Below the pieces are notes generated by a model. It was given only the letters and a program-made list of their open reading frames with translations, searched no databases and was not told the DNA's origin. The position numbers and the translations under genes were made by a program. From Drechmeria coniospora (taxonomy: Eukaryota > Ascomycota > Sordariomycetes > Hypocreales > Ophiocordycipitaceae), in NCBI RefSeq assembly GCF_001625195.1, contig NC_054389.1:3840520-3904519 (forward strand): DNA of 64,000 nt. The letters run 5' to 3'. This document shows positions 31,957-43,842 of the stretch, piece by piece (the stretch's first letter is position 1; every line of letters starts with the position of its first letter).

Positions 31957-34900
31957 ATGGCTGCCTCCTCCCGCCCACCGTCGGCTCCCGTCTCGCCTTC
32001 GACCTGCCGACACCCTCGCAAGCTTCACTCGCTTCGTTCGCCGGGAATGACATGCTCGGGTCCGCCGCCGTCCGTCAAGAGCCCAACCGACAAGCACCAG
32101 GGCCGGCTCCGCACGGCCTCTCCGAATCACGGCCATGGCAAGCGTCCGTCGAAACCGCCCGGCTCCCCGTCAACTTCGCGGCCGCCGCCCAAGAAGCCCT
32201 CGCCGCCGGGTCGTGCTGAGTGGGCCGAGTGGCGCCAGCTGACTCTCCGGCTGGACAACCTGCCGCTCGACGTCACCATGGGCCATCTCTGGAGCTGGTT
32301 CTCGTCCGAGGGGACCATCGTCTGGATGGACATGCAGGACGCCGCCAAGGGCACCCGCGGCACCATGTCCGCGCGCATCCGTTTCGAGCCTCCGCCGAGG
32401 AGGGCCTTCTGGGCCGCCGGCACCATCGTCGTCTGGCACCCCGACGTGCGCAATTATCCCGGCGGCCTCTTCCTCCGAGCCTCCGTCAGCCAGGAGGGCT
32501 CTCGCGGGTGGTTCGTCAGCGGAAGCGCGCCGCACCAGCGCCGGTACCCCGTCAAGATGACGGCTCCTCTGCGCCAGCTCGACTTTGGCACCCTGGTGGC
32601 GCCGGCGGCCATGATGGTGATAAAGTCCCTTCGCCCCTGCTCCGCCCCGGGCGTCGACATGGAGCTCGAGCTCGACGTCGGCCACCGGCGTCTCACCGTT
32701 CGCTTCCCCGTCGACACGAAATCCAAAGACGGCGAGGGCGTCCGCCAGTTCTGCTTCCGTGTGGACCTGTCGAGCGTCAAGAGGATGCACCAGTCGACCG
32801 AGGGCGGAAACGCCATCTGGATCCTTCCCCTCTCGCGCCCTCCCCACTACTACTGGAAGGTCGAGGACGTGGCGTCGACCTTTGGCGACGACGACAGGGC
32901 CTGGAGCTCCGGCGACCTCTGGTTTCGAGCCACCGACATCGTCCGGGACGCCGACGCGCCCATGAAGCACCCCGTCGCCGTCCACAGCGACATCGACGAC
33001 CCGGGCCGCATCGACATCGGTCGCTGGACCGCCTTCCGCCTCGTTCTCGAAGCCCACCCGACCCGGGGCCGCGTCGAGTCCCCCGACCTGCTCCTATCGG
33101 CCCTCGAGGACTTCAATGTCTCGGTCCGACGCTGCGCCGACTTCGAGCTGCGCCCGCCGGGCCCGAGCGTGTGGCACTACTTGAACCACCCACCCATTCC
33201 CCGGGGCCACCCGGCCTCGGCCCTGCTCGAGCTCTCCGCCGCGCCCGTCATTCACCTCGCCTTCGAGGTCCGATACCAGCTCGAGGTTTGCGTCTCGCGC
33301 GGCATCCTGAACGAGTACACCATGACGCCCGGCTTTCTGCGGAAGCTCGCTGCCCTCGAGACCCTCGACGCCACCCGTCGGCTCGAGTTCCTCGTCGACC
33401 AGAACGAAGCCGTCCACGACCCCATGGAGCTCTTCACCCACGCCGACGCCGAGGCCTACATGCCGAATCTTCGCATCCCTCACTACTGCGCCGTCGTCCG
33501 CAAGGTCGTCGTCACCCCGACGGCCGTTCGGTGCAACTCGCCGACGGTCGAGACGTCGAACCGCGTCATGCGCAAGTACAACCACATCCAGGATCGCTTC
33601 CTGCGCGTCCAGTTCATCGAGGAGGCCGAGCAGGGACGCATCGCCATCAACAGGAAGCAAAGCGACGACATCTGGAAGCGCATCCTCCGAACCCTCTACC
33701 AGGGCATCCGCATCGGCGACCGCGTCTACGAGTTCCTCGGCTTCGGCAGCTCCCAGCTCCGCCAGTGCGGTGTCTACTTTTACTGCCCGACCGAGCACAC
33801 CTCCTGCGACGACATCCGCCGCTGGATGGGAGAGTTCACCCACATCCGCGTCGTCGCCAAGTACGCCGCCCGCCTCGGCCAGTGCTTCTCCACGACGCGC
33901 GAGATACGCGGCATCTTCGAGCCGAGCGTCAAGACCATAGCCGACGTCGAGCGGGACGGCCACTGCTTCACCGACGGCGTCGGCAAGATCTCCCCGTTCC
34001 TCGCGAGCCTCATCATCGAGGAGATGACCCTCGACGTCTTCGACGAGCCGACGGCCTTTCAGTTCCGCATGGGCGGCTGCAAGGGCGTCTTGACCGTCAG
34101 CCCCGACGCCCAGGGCATGGAGGTGCACGTTCGACGGTCGCAGGAAAAGTTCAAGGCGGCCACCAACTGCCTCGAGGTGATCCGCTGCGCCAAGTGCTCG
34201 ACGGCGACGCTCAACCGGCAGACCATCACCATCCTCGAGTGCCTCGGCGTCCCGGTCGGCGCCTTCCAGCGCCTCCTGGACCGGCAGATACGAGAGTACC
34301 AGCAGGCTATGAGGAGCAACGCCGTCGCCGTCGGCCTGCTCACCAAGTTTGTCGACGAGAACCAGTCGACGCTGATCCTCGCCGAGCTGCTCAAGGCCGG
34401 CTTCCGGACCGACGACCTGCAGGAGCCCTTTGCGCTGAACCTCCTGAACCTCTGGAGGTCGTGGTCGCTGAAGCTCCTGAAGGAGAAGGCGCGCATCCAG
34501 GTCGAGGAGAGCGCCTTTGTCATCGGCTGCGTCGACGAGACGGGCACCCTCCGCGGGCACTCGGCCGCCACCGAAGGCTCTCCGGCCAAGGACGTCGACA
34601 GGCTGCCGCAGATCTTCCTCCAGCTCACCGACCCGGCGCGCCGGCACGACGGGACCGTCACCGTCGAGGGCACCTGCATCGTCGGCCGAAACCCATCTCT
34701 CCACCCGGGCGACATCCGCGTCGTGCAGGCCGTCGACTGCCCGGAGCTGCGCCACCTCAAGGACGTCGTCGTCTTTCCCTCGAAGGGCGACCGGCCGGTG
34801 CCGAACATGCTCTCGGGCGGCGACCTCGACGGCGACGACTTCTTCGTCATCTGGGACCCCACCCTGATGCCGAGAGAATGGAACTTCCCGCCCATGAGCT

Positions 34901-36276
34901 ACGCGCTGTCGAAGCCCCTGACGCTGTCGAGGGACGTCGAGGTCAACGACATTCGGGACTTTTTCGTCAAGTACTTGAAGAACGACGTGCTGCCGCTGAT
35001 CGCGACGTCGCACCTCGCCCTGTGCGACGAGTTCCCCGACGGACCCAAGTCGCAGACGTGTAGGTGCTCCCACGGCCGCGCCGCGAGCCGCCCTTTGCTA
35101 ACACGACGTCGCGCAGGCCTCCATCTCGCCGAGCTGCATTCCAAGGCCGTCGACTATCCCAAGACGGGCGACCCGGCCGATTGGAACACCAAGCTGCAGC
35201 CGAAGCGGTGGCCTCACTTTATGGAGAAGAAGAACTCGTACAGGTCGAAGCGGGCGCTGGGCGTCATCTACGACAAGGTCGTCAAGCAGACGATCCAGTT
35301 CCTGCCCGACTGGGAGCACGCTTTTGACCAGCGCATCACCGGCAGATTTGAGCTCGACGATGGCATGCTCGAGGAGGCGAGGCGGATCAAGCGGCAGTAC
35401 GACATGGCCGTCCGCCGCATCCTCACGCAGCACGACGTCGAGACCGAGTTCGAGCTCTACACGGGCTGGGCCATGTCCCGCCCGGCGATTGGAAGCGACT
35501 ACAAGCGACAGGAGGACCTCGGGCGCGAGTACGACGCGCTCAAGTCTCGGTTCCGCGACATGTGCTACGAGGCGGCCGGCGGCAGCGGAGTCAAGACGAT
35601 GGAAAGGTTCGTCGCAGCCATGTACACGGTCACGGAGCAAGAAATAAAAATTGCGCTGCTCGAACACCACGGCGGCGCAAGCGACGACGGCGGCAAGCAT
35701 GAGCATGGCAAGGGTGGCGGAGGCAGAGAGGGCAACGGGCGTGGTCCCCGTCATGAGCTCAAGGCAAAGTCGATGCCGCTCATCAGTTTCCCGTGGATAT
35801 TTCACCGCATCATGATCCGCATCGCGACAGGCGATGGGCAGAAGCCGACAAAGTCGCTGCTGGCCGCGGCGCAAAGGAAAACACGCGGCGCCGCATCGAT
35901 GCCGTCTCCCGGCCCCGCCAGCGGCGAAGTTCCCGGCAGAGCCGCGGCGCCGCCCCCTGCACGGGACGGTTGCGCCGATGCCTACGCGGGGTGCGCGTTC
36001 CTCGATGTCGATGACTTGCTGGGATTTCCCGTCGTCGATGACGGGGGCGAGAAGCTGGGGGCCACGCACGTGGATGACGGCGAAGACTTGTTGGAACTTG
36101 AGGAGCAGGGATGCGACGACGAGGGGCTGATGACGCAGAGCCGCGAAGATATCAGCTTTGACGACGACTCGGAACTGGACAAAGTAGAGGAGGTCGAGGT
36201 AGAGGCCGAGGAAGGGGAGAGCGGCCCTGCCATGGACCGGCTCGCTGCCCTGCTTGGATTCGACGATGACGATTGA
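31957..36276 (+). CDS. RNA-dependent RNA polymerase of RNA silencing (RdRP/SAD-1-like), 1420 aa
   Basis: This is a cellular eukaryotic RdRP that makes double-stranded RNA for Dicer. Exons are 31957-35059 and 35117-36276. The 57-bp intron has GTAGGT, a GCTAAC branch site and CAG ends; its length is a multiple of three and it has no stop, so it can be read through. Splicing gives SQTC-LHLAELHSKAVDY. An N-terminal RRM-like fold lies near residues 92-165 (LRLDNLPLDVTMGHLWSWFS). The catalytic double-psi barrel region includes SPTVETSNRVMRKYN, DGVGKISPF, FQFRMGGCKGVLTV and the metal-binding SGGDLDGDDFFVIWDP (D956-x-D-x-D). The tail is acidic and ends LLGFDDDD. The N-terminal RRM and overall size favour the SAD-1/Rdp1 branch over QDE-1. 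The start could also be 31795. Confidence 0.92.
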   Translation: MAASSRPPSAPVSPSTCRHPRKLHSLRSPGMTCSGPPPSVKSPTDKHQGRLRTASPNHGHGKRPSKPPGSPSTSRPPPKKPSPPGRAEWAEWRQLTLRLDNLPLDVTMGHLWSWFSSEGTIVWMDMQDAAKGTRGTMSARIRFEPPPRRAFWAAGTIVVWHPDVRNYPGGLFLRASVSQEGSRGWFVSGSAPHQRRYPVKMTAPLRQLDFGTLVAPAAMMVIKSLRPCSAPGVDMELELDVGHRRLTVRFPVDTKSKDGEGVRQFCFRVDLSSVKRMHQSTEGGNAIWILPLSRPPHYYWKVEDVASTFGDDDRAWSSGDLWFRATDIVRDADAPMKHPVAVHSDIDDPGRIDIGRWTAFRLVLEAHPTRGRVESPDLLLSALEDFNVSVRRCADFELRPPGPSVWHYLNHPPIPRGHPASALLELSAAPVIHLAFEVRYQLEVCVSRGILNEYTMTPGFLRKLAALETLDATRRLEFLVDQNEAVHDPMELFTHADAEAYMPNLRIPHYCAVVRKVVVTPTAVRCNSPTVETSNRVMRKYNHIQDRFLRVQFIEEAEQGRIAINRKQSDDIWKRILRTLYQGIRIGDRVYEFLGFGSSQLRQCGVYFYCPTEHTSCDDIRRWMGEFTHIRVVAKYAARLGQCFSTTREIRGIFEPSVKTIADVERDGHCFTDGVGKISPFLASLIIEEMTLDVFDEPTAFQFRMGGCKGVLTVSPDAQGMEVHVRRSQEKFKAATNCLEVIRCAKCSTATLNRQTITILECLGVPVGAFQRLLDRQIREYQQAMRSNAVAVGLLTKFVDENQSTLILAELLKAGFRTDDLQEPFALNLLNLWRSWSLKLLKEKARIQVEESAFVIGCVDETGTLRGHSAATEGSPAKDVDRLPQIFLQLTDPARRHDGTVTVEGTCIVGRNPSLHPGDIRVVQAVDCPELRHLKDVVVFPSKGDRPVPNMLSGGDLDGDDFFVIWDPTLMPREWNFPPMSYALSKPLTLSRDVEVNDIRDFFVKYLKNDVLPLIATSHLALCDEFPDGPKSQTCRCSHGRAASRPLLTRRRAGLHLAELHSKAVDYPKTGDPADWNTKLQPKRWPHFMEKKNSYRSKRALGVIYDKVVKQTIQFLPDWEHAFDQRITGRFELDDGMLEEARRIKRQYDMAVRRILTQHDVETEFELYTGWAMSRPAIGSDYKRQEDLGREYDALKSRFRDMCYEAAGGSGVKTMERFVAAMYTVTEQEIKIALLEHHGGASDDGGKHEHGKGGGGREGNGRGPRHELKAKSMPLISFPWIFHRIMIRIATGDGQKPTKSLLAAAQRKTRGAASMPSPGPASGEVPGRAAAPPPARDGCADAYAGCAFLDVDDLLGFPVVDDGGEKLGATHVDDGEDLLELEEQGCDDEGLMTQSREDISFDDDSELDKVEEVEVEAEEGESGPAMDRLAALLGFDDDD

Positions 36277-36904
36277 ACGGCAACGGCTCATTGACGGTGT
36301 TTCGGGGCTCACAAAGGCAACATAGGTGCACGGATATACCATGGGGAGGCATTGCGTGGAGTTGGGATTTGGCGACGACGCATACATGCGTGGCAACGGC
36401 GGAGACGGTATCGCCAGACTCTGACGGCTCAGCATTGGACGGCGTTTTTATTTTTACGAATTAGAGGTAGAATTCTCTTGAGACCGGGGTACGATGCACG
36501 CATAGCAATCAAGCCCTCCTTGCCGTTGTAGAAAAGGATGATGCCGGGGCTTCGTGGCCAGCGGCCAGGTCTAAGTGCATGCACTGTGCGTCAAGGGTTT
36601 GGCTTGGTGCTCCGTCGGTGTTGGTGGTGCTCGGCTGGTACCGACGGACGGCGCCTCACCGCTTTCCGTAAAGGCGTGGCAGAACGAGCAACAGCGATGG
36701 GCGGAAATGGATGACGCCAGTCGGCATCGTCATGTCGCCGAGTTTTTGCGAGCCAAAAGCAAGAGGCGTGACTACTCGAGAGGTTCGAAACAACGGACGG
36801 AAGCGTAAGCAGCACGCACGCACGCACGCACCGGCTCGCAACCGCACGGAATAGACGGGGCGCGTGCACAGACACAAGGACAACGCAAGGCAGCCGTCGC
36901 GACG
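36277..36904. other. Intergenic region RdRP / CBP4
   Basis: The 3' flank of the RdRP gene merges into the CBP4 promoter, with a short (GCAC)n stretch near 36813-36830. Nothing else was recognised. Confidence 0.5.
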
Positions 36905-37389
36905 ATGGCGGCAAAGAAGGCGGTGAATTGGAAGCTCTGGTCCAAGGTGCTGATCGGGTACGTCGAGCGACACGACAGACACTCGCCGAGCCGAGGACTG
37001 ACATTTCTTGTCGCATACCAGAGGCGCGGCCGTCAGCGTCGGAGGGCCAGCGTTCACGTACTGGCTGACGCCGACGGAGGAGCAGCTGCGGGCTCGGTAC
37101 AACCCGGAGCTGCTTCAACGCAGCATCGAGGGCCGCGAGGAGAAGGAGCAGGAGTTTGACGAGTTCGTGACGCGACTGAAGGCGTACGCCAAATCGGACA
37201 AGCCGAGTTCGTAGCGTCCCGCGGTGGGAGATGACGCCCCTCGCTAACCGGCTTGCAGTCTGGGTCGTCGTCAAGGAAGAGGACGAACGGCGGAAGAAGC
37301 AGGCGCTCGCGGCGGGCAAAGCGCAGCAGCAAGAGGCGTCGGCCCAGAGAGAGGAGATGCGGCGGCAGGCGGGCCTCGGAGCGAAGTGA
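36905..37389 (+). CDS. CBP4: Cbp4, cytochrome bc1 complex assembly factor, 122 aa, three exons
   Basis: Cbp4 is a small inner-membrane protein that, with Cbp3-Cbp6, stabilises newly made cytochrome b. Exons are 36905-36957, 37022-37206 and 37259-37389. Phases join as [20 protein letters not shown] and [16 protein letters not shown]. The N terminus ([22 protein letters not shown]) holds the single membrane segment. The diagnostic [33 protein letters not shown] block follows. The tail is a charged Lys/Gln/Arg helix. Length and blocks match fungal Cbp4. The second donor (GTTCGT) is less canonical but is the only one that fits the phase. Confidence 0.92.
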
Positions 37390-38878
37390 GAGAGGTCCGA
37401 GGCGGACGATGGGGGGTAGGTGGTCGGGTGGGCGAGCACGATCACGGAGAATGCGACGGCAAAGACGCAGACGGCACCGCGCCGGTGGCTCGCGACAACA
37501 ACCACCGTTGAGCATGAGCGACGATATAGCCGACTGCACGTGACCAGAGGTCAGAAGCGGGAATCCGGCGTCGCAGGACTGTACAACACCAACGACGCAC
37601 AGGTCGGCTCGGCGGCGGCTGGAGACGGGACTGCGGAGGAATCACAGAGGTGGTGCTGGCCACCGGTGGCATCTCAGCTCGACGCGGACTCGAAGCGTCA
37701 TGGTCGATCTGTACGAAGCAGTACGGAGGACATTATGGCAGCGGCTACACATGATACTCGTAGGCGGTTTGGGAATACGAACTACCTACCTAGGCACCTG
37801 GTCCGAACTGGGGACGACGGACCTGCCTTGTACAGCAGTGCCGGACGGCAGGTATTTACTATTTGCTTTTCGAGCAGCAGGCTGGTGCAGATGTACAAGT
37901 CAGCGCAACCAGCAAGCGCACCAGCAAGTGTGCGCACACGCAAGTGCACGAGCTGCCGCTGTAGCAACGCTGCATTCCACCCTTACTTGTGGTTGCAGCT
38001 GCGGATGGCTCCCTCTGGCCGCACCGGTCAGCGCATCCTGCACCTCACATCCTCCCCGCGTCGTCTCCGCGTCTCGTCGTCGCAAAAAGGGAGCGTCAAA
38101 TGACCGAGGCAAGGTGGTCGAAAGGGTTCGCGATTCGTTCATGGGGGGGCGTGGGCAAAAGATCCAATAGATGCGGACAATTGTTCCTGGTGGGATTACG
38201 GCGGGTGCATGCACGACGGCGGCAAGACATGTCGACGACGCACCGCACGTCAGCCGCCCCCGCCCCCCCTGGACACTGCTCTCGGCCGTGGCTCGCCCGC
38301 CGTCCGGGGGTGGCGGAAATCTTGGCAAAAGTTCCTTTGTTCACAGGCGACCGGCAGCCGTCAAAGGTGCCGGTCGTCGGCCTCTCATCGATCATGAGAA
38401 TCTGGGTCCGATGGACGGGCGATGGACGGGCGATGGATGGGCGGCGGAGGTGGATGGTCCGAGGCTCGACTCCAATGGGCCTTGTTCGCGAAGGCATCAG
38501 GCCATCGTCTCGTCACACCGCCTATGCAAGGAACCCAACCGACGAGGCTAGAAAGGACTGTCGGTCTCTGCTGTCGGTTCTCGTCGCAGCTCGCGCTCTT
38601 GTCCCGGCGTTGGTGCCGTTTTTCTGGCTCTGGACGGCGCCAGTGCGGTGGGACGTGGACAGGATGGTACGAGGACGAGTATGGCCATGCACTTTGGGCC
38701 CTGGGCATGGGCATGCACATGTAGGCTTGAGAATGGCCTGTAGGTATGAGATGAGCATGTACTTTTACTGTAGGCATGAGCATACAAGCCCTTGCATACA
38801 GTAGGACGGTAGCTCGCACGTACATGTAAGTACTGTACATGTACAGGTAGGGGTGTACTTGGGTGTACGTTGTACCTG

Positions 38879-38926
38879 CTGGGGCGAGTGCTGGGGCGAG
38901 TGCTGAGGCGGGTGCTGGGGCGGGTG
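38879..38926. repeat. 12-bp tandem repeat (GCTGGGGCGAGT)x4
   Basis: Four consecutive 12-bp units alternate between GAGT and GGGT endings. They are flanked by GTAC-rich words in gene-free DNA. Confidence 0.85.
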
Positions 38927-39551
38927 CACTGGTACGATGAGAGGACGTGCAAGTAAGCGCAAGCACCTTGCGGGCGACGGAAAGCCGGGCAGAAGAATGC
39001 ACGTGCGTGGGCCTGCTGCCAAACGATGTTGCATTGCATATCATCAAGACCAATTGTACCGAGTACGCACTCGGCGCGGAGAAGTGCGATGCACGTACCC
39101 ATGGGACGAAACGGAGGGAGATGGAACGCTTGCAAGGAGCTGGTGCGGCGGCAGCGGCAAGCCACAGACACTTCTGCCATCTGCTCGGAACCGTCGAACC
39201 GTCTTGGCAACTTGGCGATGCGATGCCGGTGGACGGGGCAAGCAAAGGGCAGCTCGGATATCTGGGGAGGCAGAAGAAGCAGCCGGCGTGGTGTGTTGCT
39301 ATTGGCAGGGGAAGTCAGCATTTGGTGTATGCACTGCTCCTAATACCTGCACAGGGTAATCACTACAGTGGGAAGACAGGAACAAGGTAGTAGACGTGCA
39401 AGTATTTACTTACACTCAAGTACATACGTAAGTACTGTGGATGCGCGCAAGTACCTACTGTACTGTACTTACTCGCTCTCGCGGTAATATTGCCCATGGC
39501 AATGCCCCGACCAACCTACAACTAGACCGCATAGGGCAGACGAACCAACAT

Positions 39552-39663
39552 CATCGGCAGGCCACCAACATCGGCAGGCCACCAACATCGGCAGGCCACC
39601 AACATCGGCAGGCCACCAACACCGGCAGGCCATCAACATCGGCAGGCCAACATCACCGGCAGG
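39552..39663. repeat. 17-bp tandem repeat, unit CATCGGCAGGCCACCAA
   Basis: About six and a half units occur. The first four are essentially perfect, and later ones have substitutions (CACCGGCAGGCCATCAA) or small deletions. The repeat lies in gene-free sequence. Confidence 0.9.
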
Positions 39664-42600
39664 GCATTATCGTCGGCGAACCAAGCTCATCGACAGAGCA
39701 GGGTAGGAGGAGCGGTGCCATTAAACAGCCGTCGGCGTTCTCGCACCACCATGGGGCCTGTTGGTCGACCGGCCAGTGGAGCCACCAGGTGGGTGGTGCG
39801 AGCGACGGCGACAACGACGAACCGCACGACGGCTCACGGCTATACGAGAGCAGTGGGTAATACGGAGTCATCTGCCAAACCTTGTTCATGCAGCAGCATT
39901 CAGCCTTGTAGCGCTCCCGCAGAAGAAAGCACTGTACAGATGTGATATGGCCATCCGAGGCTCGGGGACTGGATGGATCTGAATCCCCGGCAAATGATAG
40001 GATACAAGTACGTATTAGTATTAATTACTTGGTGGTTGCATGCACCGCACTGCACATGCATTAATGAAGTGCAAAGTACGGAGTACTCCGTACATAGTAC
40101 ATGTACATGTACTTACGGCAGGTAATAGTAGGTAGGTACGGAGCACGGAGTATTGCTCAGATGCTCATTCCCGCCTTTATTTTGGTCGACGGCAGCTATA
40201 AATCCTTTGCCCCCTGTTCGCCGATCCCTCTGGCGGTCGAGGACGGAGGTACATGTACGTGCGTGCATGCTTCCATGTATTACCGACGTGCCACAAGTAG
40301 GCAAGTAGGCGTACTGGTACGTGCGAACCAGCGCTCGCCGGTACTCCGTACCCTGCACCTTCTTTCAATTACTGTAATACCAAGTACCTGCGTTTACAGC
40401 TAGCGCACCGCGCACTCCGCACGGAGCACAGCAAGCATGCCTGTATACGAGGAAACATGTGCTTCGCTGACAGGAGCACGCAGCTGCTTTCCGGCTGACG
40501 GCCGAGACCTGCGGAGACTAAGTACAGTCCAGCGACCGTCCCGTCTGCCGTTTCGAACCGTTGATGAATGGGAAGACGGCCTGTCCGGTGACCAAGATAA
40601 GCTTCTGGGTCCGGGCACTTTTGTCGGCTTGCGCCGCCGTCCTTGTGCGACCCTGTACGAGCACCAAGGGGAATACCGATGCAGTGGTATTGGTACTTGC
40701 GAGTGTGTCGTAGGACGAGCACATACGAATGCCGTGCCGCACAGTACTGTACGGAGAGTACTGTAAGTATTTACGCGCCAAACATCTCGCACGCGACGAG
40801 CCGAGCGTAGGGAGACACCTAAACTTGCTTTGTTTTTTTGGCCTTGCCATGTCGATCATGAGTCAGGACGTTTGCATGACATTGCCGGATTATGAGCAAC
40901 TCTCCATGATCTGACCTGATGGCTCTCGCAGGGGCGGCAACTCAACAGCTCGCAGAGTACACCCATGCAGGTACAGCAGGTGTGCCGCTAAAAATTGCAA
41001 TCGATTCAGACCACGACGTACAGTAATAATTAGCGAGGTTCAAAGCTTCCGCACAAGCACACCTACTGCTGCATTTTGACTCGAGGACTGTGCATGTAGG
41101 TGTACTTGTACAGAGTACGTCTACTAGGTACTCTTTCTCGACTGTGCCATTGCTTCGGCCAAGCACTTGTACAGTACTAGGCAGTATCATGACGGACGAC
41201 TCCCCAAGTGCGTACATATGTACACGTGCCACCATTCTCATGCAGGATGTCCCCGTGGAATTACTATTGGTGATGATCAGTAGTGCTCAAAGGTGTGTTG
41301 ATGGCTAGGAATCATTTCACATGCGCTTCCGTCGGCATCCCCCCCGCCCAGAGTCACGAGTACCTACAGTACATGGGACGCTTCTACGGTAAATGAAGCT
41401 GTTGGTTGGCAATACCTACTCGGTAGGTGATTTGTGCGGGCCACACCAATACCGAGTCGATCGTAGCCGACCAACCAACCTCCGCATGCAAGCACTGTAT
41501 AGGTAGTTATAATGCTAGCCCACAGCACCAACTCAACTACGCGTACGGAGTGCTGACTTAAGTACGCCTACATACCTAGTATACACCCACACATGTACTT
41601 GCAAGTGTACTTGTACTGTACTTACACGGACTTGAAGCAGGTATTCTAGTACGGAGTAATACTCCGCAAGTAAATTTCTCCGTACTTAGCTGGACAATGC
41701 GTACCTCTCTACTCCGTAGTTGTAGGTGTATTGATACTTGCAGGTAGGTGTATAGGTATACCCCTATTCCCTGCACAGAGTACTCCGTCCCCGGGACTGC
41801 AACCGACCGCCTGGTCGCGACATCGCCTTGCCGGAGAGAGCAACTGTGGCAGGAACTTTTCATCGCAGAGACGCGCGCCGCATGCCGATCTGCTCTCGTG
41901 GTCGCATCTACCCCAGATACTGACGGAACCATGTAAAGTCTGTCGTGTTGGTCGTCAGAACCTTGTCAATGTCGCACGCCGCATGGTTCGCCTGTCCTGC
42001 TGCCTCTGTGCAGGCAAGTATGCACCGTTGCCGTGCAAAGTACGGGGTACATAACATGTATGTGCACGATAAGTACTCCGTACTTGGGCACAAAAGAACC
42101 GCAACGAAAAGGAAGGCGCTATGAAAGGCGCCGTTCACAAAGGATCGCAGGCACGACCCACCGCGCCCTGATTCCCCCATGACCGACTGTGTTTTTTGAT
42201 TTTCGCCCCCCCCCCCAAAATTCACCACTCCAACGCAGCACCAACAAGCCGGATCGCTGGGAGATCGGATGCCACGTTTTTCGAATCTCCATCGCCCCAA
42301 TCGCAAGCTCGTTGCCTGTCTCGCTTTGGGGAACGGTGACAGCGTCTCACCTCCCACACCAGCAGATTGGCCAGCCAGCACGCCGACGACAAGGGAGGGC
42401 GGAGGAGGGCCATCCTTTGTCATGCTTCATCGAGCCAGAAGCCTAGCCGGATTTCTAGAAGCAAGCCGGTCTTATGCCTAGCGCATTTTTCCAAGGGGGA
42501 AATTTCTCTGACAGCTTTGCGAGGGCGGGCTCCGCAAGCCCGATGTCGGATGATTCACTATTTATGACTATTATTGCCACGCCCACATGAATGCTCGTAC

Positions 42601-43842
42601 GTACATGTGAAATGCCCCTGCAAACGAACCAATAACCAATAATGCCAACGAACACAGCAGGTCTGCCAGTGGGTTCGCCCGCTTGTCAGTGTGCCATGCT
42701 GCAGCCGCGTCGGCGCTTCGTCGCAACCCGCTCATCTCGCCGCATCGGGCTCGTTTCTGTCCTGCGTCATGCAGACCATGCAGCAGCCTTTGGCGTCAAG
42801 GTACCTAGATGTGTTGATGTGCCGGGCAAAACGACGGCCATGATTTGCCACGCACGCTCGCCATGGAGCACGCCCATCAACCCATCAACCCCCCCATTCA
42901 TTCAATCGTACATTCCTTCGCTACGCCGCAGAGCTCTACTCGGGAGGTGCCTGGAGAGGACGCGAGCGTCGTGCACATGATGCCTCGCCAGTCGCCAATA
43001 CGGGAATGCGGCAGTTCTGCAGTTTCCAAACCGGCTCGTCACCCTTGTTTAGGCAGGTCGCCAAGACGGACGCTTGGAGCTGCAACATCCAAACAAACGA
43101 CAGCCTGCCATCGTATTCTCGAGCCTAGCCTCTCGAGAAGCGGTACTTGTGCAATCTGATCTCACCGTACGGAGCACTTGCTGTCCTCGCAGCACCTCGC
43201 CCGACCCGGAGCCAGGGGGGCACACGGGTGACGGTGTACCGCTAGCGACGCTCGCTTGCACCTGCACCCGCATCCTGCAGGGATCTAGTCACACCCTCCG
43301 CTCCATGCTTTCATTTCCAATCTCGACTCTCGACGACGATCTCAACCCTCGCCACCGACCTACCAAGCATCCCCCCCGACGCCATCCTCCGTCGTCCCCC
43401 CCCTCCGGAGCCAGAGATCATGGACGTGGCCGAGACCCCCCCCCCCTCGTTGAGGCGACCTGCCGCCGCCCCGGAGCCCACACCCCATGGTCCGCCTCCA
43501 TGCTCACGCCCAACCATGGCCCGTCCAATGCCGATATTCGTCCTAGCGAGCCCGTCGAGGTTGCTTCCCGTCCACCTCCGGTCCAAGTCTCATCATGCCG
43601 CCTGGGCCTCGTGGTCTGCCGGTGCTGACTGTCGTAGCTGCGCTCCCTCCGGTCGGAGCGGACCAGTCATCGTTGCCCGCCGTGGAGCGAGCGCGCGAGG
43701 AGCTGTCGAGTCGGGTCGATATAAACTCCTGCTCCGTCGCCCTCGCCGACCTGGGCTCCCTCGGCTCCCACCGGACAGGATACCGCCTCCTCCCTTCCCT
43801 CCCCTTCCCGCAGCATAGCACCCGATTCCGGGATCCCGAATC

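Larger units (their letters stand above)
37390..43842. other. Gene-poor region of 6.4 kb
   Basis: This is the longest tract without a recognised gene. It holds GTAC-word clusters (about 39400-39470, 40000-40150, 41080-41770, 42040-42090), an exact TACGGAGTACTCCGTA at 40077-40092 and two tandem repeats. It also has a C homopolymer near 42209 and a C11 run near 43436. The last 600 bp before 43843 are CT-rich and are probably the OPT promoter and leader. Open frames were inspected and none gave a recognisable protein. Confidence 0.6.

Noticed and set aside
32220..35063. Very long open frames overlapping the RdRP gene (947 codons on + in another frame, 659 codons on - at 33094-35073)
   Set aside because: They are by-products of GC-rich codon use: translations are dominated by Arg/Pro/His or Glu/Val/Asp/Ala and contain no motif, while the RdRP frame has the full set of catalytic blocks.
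43419..43820. ATG and Pro/Arg-rich frame upstream of the OPT gene (after a C-rich run)
   Set aside because: No similarity to the hydrophilic N-terminal tail of OPT proteins, and the frame is not connected to the start at 43843. Taken as a leader sequence.
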